DNA from: Paenibacillus sp. Soil522
GTDB taxonomy: Bacteria; Bacillota; Bacilli; Paenibacillales; Paenibacillaceae
Length of the DNA stretch: 64,000 nt
Assembly: GCF_001428245.1 (NCBI RefSeq)
Contig: NZ_LMRV01000030.1
Coordinates: 46,898-110,897 of the forward strand
Direction: 5' to 3'
Shown: piece after piece, positions 60,148-64,000 of the stretch
Layout: every line of letters begins with the position of its first letter
Position numbering within the stretch: position 1 is the stretch's first letter
Made by a program: the position numbers and the translations under genes
Notes under the pieces: generated by a model
The model's input: only the letters and a program-made list of their open reading frames with translations
Database searches by the model: none
What the model was told of the DNA's origin: nothing

Positions 60148-61290
60148 CTAATTTCTTTTCGTAACTTTATACAATAGCAATATAATTTTGACTAAAACAG
60201 CATCTCGAAACTGTCGAACATCAAGCCCCGTCTCCTGTTTAAGCTTGTCTAAACGGTATAAAAGCGTATTACGATGAATGTATAATTTCTTTGCCGTCTC
60301 GCTAACATTGCAATCGAGCGTAAAAAAAGTGTCTAAAGTGCTCAACATTTCTGATTCGACAAATAAATCGGCTCTTTTTAGCGACTGTTCCAAGTATTTG
60401 GAGCGCTGAACTTCAGGAATCGAGTTTAATAAACGTTCCAGCTGAAGCATCCACGGCAAATGAATACTCGTTCCGACATGAAATTTCCGTCCGAGATTAA
60501 TCGTTTCCCGCAGCAGAATAGTCGTCTCGACCATTCCCTTCGCCGGTGATGTTGGATGTGCGACAGCCAGATGACATTCGCCGATCCATTCACTGGCAAG
60601 CATCTCGTGCAATCCGAGCCCAATCGACGCTAAGCTATCCTCCAGCGTTTCTTCCTCCTGCTCGTCAAATGCATCCGAATCCTCATCCTTTAGTAACGAT
60701 ACAGACCCCCAAATGAGCCATTCCTGACTCTTGAGCGGAATGAGCAATACATCATCGGACATAAATGAACGCAGCAGCTTCTCTAGCTCCGTATACGTTG
60801 CTTGCTTGGTACCTGTTTGCTCGGTCACGAGTAAGAATGGAATCATTTCGTTAAATAAACGGCTGCCAACTGTTAAATGATCCGGTAAAGAATAGGCAGG
60901 CTCATCAGACTCCAGCTGCTTCTGAATCCAATCGCCCAGCTTAAGCGCATTCTTTTCCGTTTCTGTGAGTGCCGCTCTCTTTTTCTCCGCTAAAGTGCCG
61001 CAATTAAGCTGTAATGTCCAGCTAATCAGCTCTTTTTCGGTTGTCTGCAAGGAAGAACTCTCGATTTCTAATAGATCTACTGCATATTCAGTAGAAGCGA
61101 TGACGATCCACGTTCTCCCGTCTTTTTCGATGCGCTCACCTTCTATAGGAGAAGATAAATTATGATCGCCTTGCCGCACCGCAGCAGCATTACTTACTAA
61201 ATCGCTCCACTCCGCTATCGATTTTGAAACAGCATGTACCGGACAGTTCAAAATGTGCTGCAGAGGCTTCAACCAGTCTGTCGTGCTCAT
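60148..61290 (-). CDS. PucR/CdaR-type transcription regulator
   Basis: A 380-residue regulator with a diverged middle region and the C-terminal PucR helix-turn-helix: LDTFFTLDCNVSETAKKLYIHRNTLLYRLDKLKQETGLD near residues 320-360. ATG 61290 is 8 bases behind GGAG; a GTG seven codons earlier is unlikely. It lies beside msmX on the same strand, 89 bases apart, and may control it or sense a sugar acid. That link is inference. Confidence 0.82.
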   Translation of the reverse strand: MSTTDWLKPLQHILNCPVHAVSKSIAEWSDLVSNAAAVRQGDHNLSSPIEGERIEKDGRTWIVIASTEYAVDLLEIESSSLQTTEKELISWTLQLNCGTLAEKKRAALTETEKNALKLGDWIQKQLESDEPAYSLPDHLTVGSRLFNEMIPFLLVTEQTGTKQATYTELEKLLRSFMSDDVLLIPLKSQEWLIWGSVSLLKDEDSDAFDEQEEETLEDSLASIGLGLHEMLASEWIGECHLAVAHPTSPAKGMVETTILLRETINLGRKFHVGTSIHLPWMLQLERLLNSIPEVQRSKYLEQSLKRADLFVESEMLSTLDTFFTLDCNVSETAKKLYIHRNTLLYRLDKLKQETGLDVRQFRDAVLVKIILLLYKVTKRN

Positions 61291-61404
61291 TTCTCTTTCT
61301 CCAATCTCCACAAGCGTTAGCGGATTAATGAGTAAAAAGCTTATTCCTACTTATTTGTAGAATTATGCCTTTTTTCGTCATTGTACCACAAGCGTTAACC
61401 TAAT

Positions 61405-62352
61405 TCAGCCTATAGCCAGTAAAAGAATGATCGACAGCAGCGCGAAAAGCGCAGCAATCAAATAAAGAAACGATACAGTCTGAACCTGACTCAAACCCCA
61501 TTTCATCAAAATATGATGCGTGTGAAGCTTGTCTGCATGGTGCAGACCCTTACCGCTAATAAGTCTGCGCAGCATAACGTATGCCGTGTCGAAAATAGGC
61601 AATCCAAGCGCTAATAACGGTACAAGCAGCGTAATGAACGTTGCTCTCTTAAACGTTCCGTCAACTGCAATAACCGCAAGCGTATAACCAAGAAAGGTGG
61701 CTCCGGCATCACCCATAAAAATTCGCGCCGGATAAAAATTATGCACTAAAAATCCAAAGCACGTGCCTGCTACAATGACTGCGAGAATAGCCGTGCTTGG
61801 CTGCCCTTTTATGAGCGCCACGATTAACAGCGTGAGCGCTGATAACGTGCAGACGCCTGAGGCAAGCCCATCAACTCCATCTATAAAATTAATCATATTG
61901 ATCAATCCGAAAACCCATAGCATCGTTGTAAGCCATGAGAACCAATCGGGGAAAGAAATAAAAAGATCCGTAAAAGGATTCGCGATTCCTGCTATTCTAA
62001 TATGAAATAATGTGGGAATTGAAGCGGCGCCCATATAAAGAATAACGCGCGGCCATACCGGAAAATCCCTTCCCTTAGCCTTAGCGCCATCATCCAGAAG
62101 TCCGACGAGAACGAGCAGTGTACCTCCCGTAACAATGGTCCAAGTAAGCGGTGTAAAGCCTATAAAAATAAACATCGCGATAACGCAGCCAACAAAAATA
62201 GCCGCTCCTCCCATCAGAGGTATCGGCTTATTATGTATCTTCCTTTGATTCGGACGGTCAACAAAGCCTAAGCGCAGTGCAAGCATCCGAAGCGGTGGTA
62301 CGCTTGCAAATACTATCGCAAAACTAATTAATGCCGCAAGTCCAAATACCAT
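61405..62352 (-). CDS. TagO/WecA-type undecaprenyl-phosphate GlcNAc-1-P transferase
   Basis: Membrane glycosyltransferase that starts wall teichoic acid or other undecaprenyl-linked polymers. 315 residues, about ten helices, with RKIHNKPIPLMGGAAIF, LVGLLDDGAK, NMINFIDGVDGLASG, ARIFMGDAGATFLGY and the HTHHILMKWG loop near the end. These match the MraY/WecA family; MraY itself would lie in the dcw cluster. Confidence 0.9.
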   Translation of the reverse strand: MVFGLAALISFAIVFASVPPLRMLALRLGFVDRPNQRKIHNKPIPLMGGAAIFVGCVIAMFIFIGFTPLTWTIVTGGTLLVLVGLLDDGAKAKGRDFPVWPRVILYMGAASIPTLFHIRIAGIANPFTDLFISFPDWFSWLTTMLWVFGLINMINFIDGVDGLASGVCTLSALTLLIVALIKGQPSTAILAVIVAGTCFGFLVHNFYPARIFMGDAGATFLGYTLAVIAVDGTFKRATFITLLVPLLALGLPIFDTAYVMLRRLISGKGLHHADKLHTHHILMKWGLSQVQTVSFLYLIAALFALLSIILLLAIG

Positions 62353-62549
62353 TGCAATACCCCTTTTTCTCTTCTAATTTATTTCTGTATGTATACATTG
62401 TTCCCTTATATCGATAAAATACAAGAAACAAATCATACTTGTTTGACCAAAAAGGCCAACTCGTGGTACGATTTATTCAAAGTTAACTCATCGGATTAAT
62501 TAAATATTGATCTGCACATTATGAGTATAAAAGAGGAGTGTACATACAT

Positions 62550-63101
62550 ATGGCGAATATCGTTATTATTTCCGGTAGTCCGAATGCTTCATCACGCTTG
62601 AACGGGATCACGCAGTACGTAGAGCAGCAATTAACGGAGAAAAACCTTTCGGTCGATCTAATTACGGTCGTTTCTTTACCGGCCGAAGATCTCATTCATG
62701 CTCGTTTTGGCAGCCCTGCTATTATAGAGGCGAATAAATTAGTAGAAAATGCTGATGCCGTCATTATTGCTAGCCCCGTTTATAAAGCATCCTTCACAGG
62801 CGTTCTGAAAACATTCCTGGATCTACTGCCGCAAAAGGGCCTTGATGGAAAAATTATTGCTCCTCTGTTCATCGGAGGTACTATTGCCCATCTTCTCTCC
62901 ATCGACTATTCGCTTAAGCCCGTACTCGCTTCAATGGGCGCAAAACTTTATGTTAGCGGCGTTTACGCTGTTGACTCGCAAATTAATCGTACGCAGGAGC
63001 CTAATGAAGCTCCCGTGTTTGAATTAAATGAAGAGTTAACCCTGCGGCTATCGGAAACCGTAAATGAACTGGTTCAAGAGCTTTCTCTTCGCAGCAAATA
63101 A
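62550..63101 (+). CDS. NADPH-dependent FMN reductase (SsuE-like)
   Basis: A 183-residue flavodoxin-fold reductase. The FMN-phosphate loop IVIISGSPNASSRLNGI is at the start, and IIASPVYKASFTGVLKTFLDLLP is near residue 75, the SsuE/azoreductase pattern. Such enzymes supply reduced FMN to sulfonate monooxygenases or reduce quinones; no such partner is nearby. ATG 62550 follows GAGGAG by 11 bases. Confidence 0.85.
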   Translation: MANIVIISGSPNASSRLNGITQYVEQQLTEKNLSVDLITVVSLPAEDLIHARFGSPAIIEANKLVENADAVIIASPVYKASFTGVLKTFLDLLPQKGLDGKIIAPLFIGGTIAHLLSIDYSLKPVLASMGAKLYVSGVYAVDSQINRTQEPNEAPVFELNEELTLRLSETVNELVQELSLRSK

Positions 63102-63129
63102 CGATTGCCTTTTTAAAATAATAAAATCA

Positions 63130-63160
63130 AAAAACCGAAGATCCTGGGATCTTCGGTTAC
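63130..63160 (-). terminator. terminator of the tRNA cluster
   Basis: AACCGAAGATCC and GGATCTTCGGTT pair. On the minus strand TTTTTT follows at once, so it ends the tRNA transcript and can also stop the convergent FMN reductase mRNA. Confidence 0.85.
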
Positions 63161-63179
63161 GATGTTTTTGTAGGGAAAA

Positions 63180-63255
63180 TGGTGAGTCATGTAGGATTCG
63201 AACCTACGACACCCTGATTAAAAGTCAGGTGCTCTACCAACTGAGCTAATGACTC
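63180..63255 (-). tRNA. tRNA-Lys (TTT)
   Basis: 76 bases. Anticodon loop CTTTTAA in stem CCTGA/TCAGG, acceptor GAGTCAT/ATGACTC, encoded CCA. Confidence 0.96.
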
Positions 63256-63272
63256 ATGATGCTTAAAAAAAC

Positions 63273-63357
63273 TGGTGGAGGATGATGGATTCGAACCACC
63301 GAACTCAGAGAGAGCAGATTTACAGTCTGCCGTGTTTAGCCACTTCACTAATCCTCC
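63273..63357 (-). tRNA. tRNA-Tyr (GTA)
   Basis: 85 bases with the long variable arm of tRNA-Tyr. Acceptor GGAGGAT/ATCCTCC, anticodon GTA, encoded CCA. Confidence 0.96.
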
Positions 63358-63395
63358 ATACTATTACCTATTTTTCGTTGTTACGAAAAATAAAG

Positions 63396-63471
<76 letters not shown>

Positions 63472-63486
63472 TTACTTTAAAGAAAA

Positions 63487-63563
63487 TGGCGGAGCTGACG
63501 GGATTCGAACCCGCGGTCTCCTGCGTGACAGGCAGGCATGTTGGGCCACTACACCACAGCTCC
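63487..63563 (-). tRNA. tRNA-Asp (GTC)
   Basis: 77 bases. Acceptor GGAGCTG/CAGCTCC, anticodon loop CTGTCAC, encoded CCA. Confidence 0.96.
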
Positions 63564-63598
63564 AAGTGGATCCGGTCAAAAACCGAATAATTAAATAA

Positions 63599-63674
63599 TG
63601 GTGGAGGCTGACGGGATCGAACCGCCGACCCTCTGCTTGTAAGGCAGATGCTCTCCCAGCTGAGCTAAGCCTCC
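63599..63674 (-). tRNA. tRNA-Val (TAC)
   Basis: 76 bases. Acceptor GGAGGCT/AGCCTCC, anticodon loop CTTACAA, encoded CCA. Confidence 0.95.
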
Positions 63675-63698
63675 GAATGTTGTGATAAAGAAAGGTAA

Positions 63699-63775
63699 TG
63701 GTAGCGGCGAAGGGGATCGAACCCCCGACCTCACGGGTATGAACCGTACGCTCTAGCCAGCTGAGCTACACCGCC
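63699..63775 (-). tRNA. tRNA-Met (CAT), elongator type
   Basis: 77 bases. The anticodon loop TTCATAC carries CAT. The paired G1 and the lack of three GC pairs next to the loop rule out an initiator; tRNA-Ile2 is not excluded but the body matches elongator Met. Confidence 0.92.
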
Positions 63776-63894
63776 ACGCTTGTCCCCCGAATAATTGTCG
63801 CTTGCAGCGTTCGGGGACGCATGCAAGATCAGGTAATGACATCGCCAAATGTCTTCGCAATGAAGCTGTATCCGTTGCTCTAGGCAACGCTCAA

Positions 63895-64000
63895 CAACTA
63901 ATTTGCGCCCTGAAAACTGGATACGAAAGTTAGGTTTGCTGAACCTTTTAGCTGCTGTCTGCCGGATGTATGGGTCCTGGCAAACGTTTTAGGATAAGCC
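63895..64000 (+). other. rRNA leader/spacer-like sequence at the right edge
   Basis: GCGCCCTGAAAACTGGATAC resembles the boxA-like sequence that precedes 16S and 23S genes in Bacillales on the transcribed strand. No rRNA body is inside the window. A hairpin (GTCCCC / GGGGAC at 63783-63819) separates it from the tRNA cluster. Confidence 0.5.

Overview
The window looks like chromosome of a Paenibacillus-type member of the Bacillales. Evidence: long low-GC Gram-positive syntenic blocks (cggR-gap-pgk-tpiA-gpmI-eno; secG-rnr-smpB-ssrA; rapZ-yvcK-whiA-HPr/Crh; hprK-lgt-ppaX-acyltransferase-hisZGDBHFIE), HPr kinase, CcpA-type cre sites, a CtsR box before clpP, a Fur box, many GTG/TTG starts and strong GGAGG ribosome binding sites. 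The species is inferred from gene content and style, not from a database comparison.

Layout. 1-4.96 kb: the start of a Fur-boxed, minus-strand NikA/CntA-type metal (or metal-chelate) ABC importer operon that runs off the left edge. 5.3-25 kb: an accessory stretch with a Gfo/Idh/MocA oxidoreductase, an orphan archaeo-eukaryotic-type primase gene, a MurF-like ligase lacking its first domain, a GH114-like lipoprotein, glgC-glgD behind a cre, a visibly decaying sugar ABC operon (araC with an internal deletion, a DUF2961 gene with a nonsense codon and missing end, a frameshifted permease), a large Cthe_2159-like lipoprotein, a SWIM zinc-finger protein, a class II aldolase and an unknown gene. Several copies of the 3' end of ssrA with diverged terminators lie in this stretch, as left by repeated integration next to the tmRNA gene at 25.15-25.52 kb.

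25.8-39.7 kb: core genes smpB, cutC, a cold-shock gene, rnr (with a 236-residue Arg/Gly-rich tail), secG, the glycolytic operon under CggR, tRNA-Arg and clpP. 39.8-48.1 kb: an HPr/Crh-like protein, whiA, yvcK, rapZ, glucokinase, thioredoxin reductase, a TPR protein and a divergent ribose-phosphate pyrophosphokinase. 48.2-55.3 kb: histidine genes in the order hisZ-G-D-B-H-F-IE-J, without hisA and with a palindromic insert between hisD and hisB. 55.5-62.4 kb: acyltransferase, ppaX, lgt, hprK, an MsmX-type ATPase, a PucR-type regulator and a TagO/WecA-type transferase. 62.5-64 kb: an FMN reductase, six minus-strand tRNA genes (Met, Val, Asp, Phe, Tyr, Lys) and, at the right edge, sequence resembling the leader or spacer that precedes rRNA genes on the plus strand.

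How it fits together. Carbon control is a running theme: HprK, PpaX (recycles the pyrophosphate made by HprK phosphorylase activity), an HPr/Crh protein, RapZ and YvcK, glucokinase, CggR and its glycolytic operon, an MsmX-type ATPase that can energise sugar importers lacking their own ATPase (such as the decayed one here), and cre sites before glycogen synthesis and the sugar operon.
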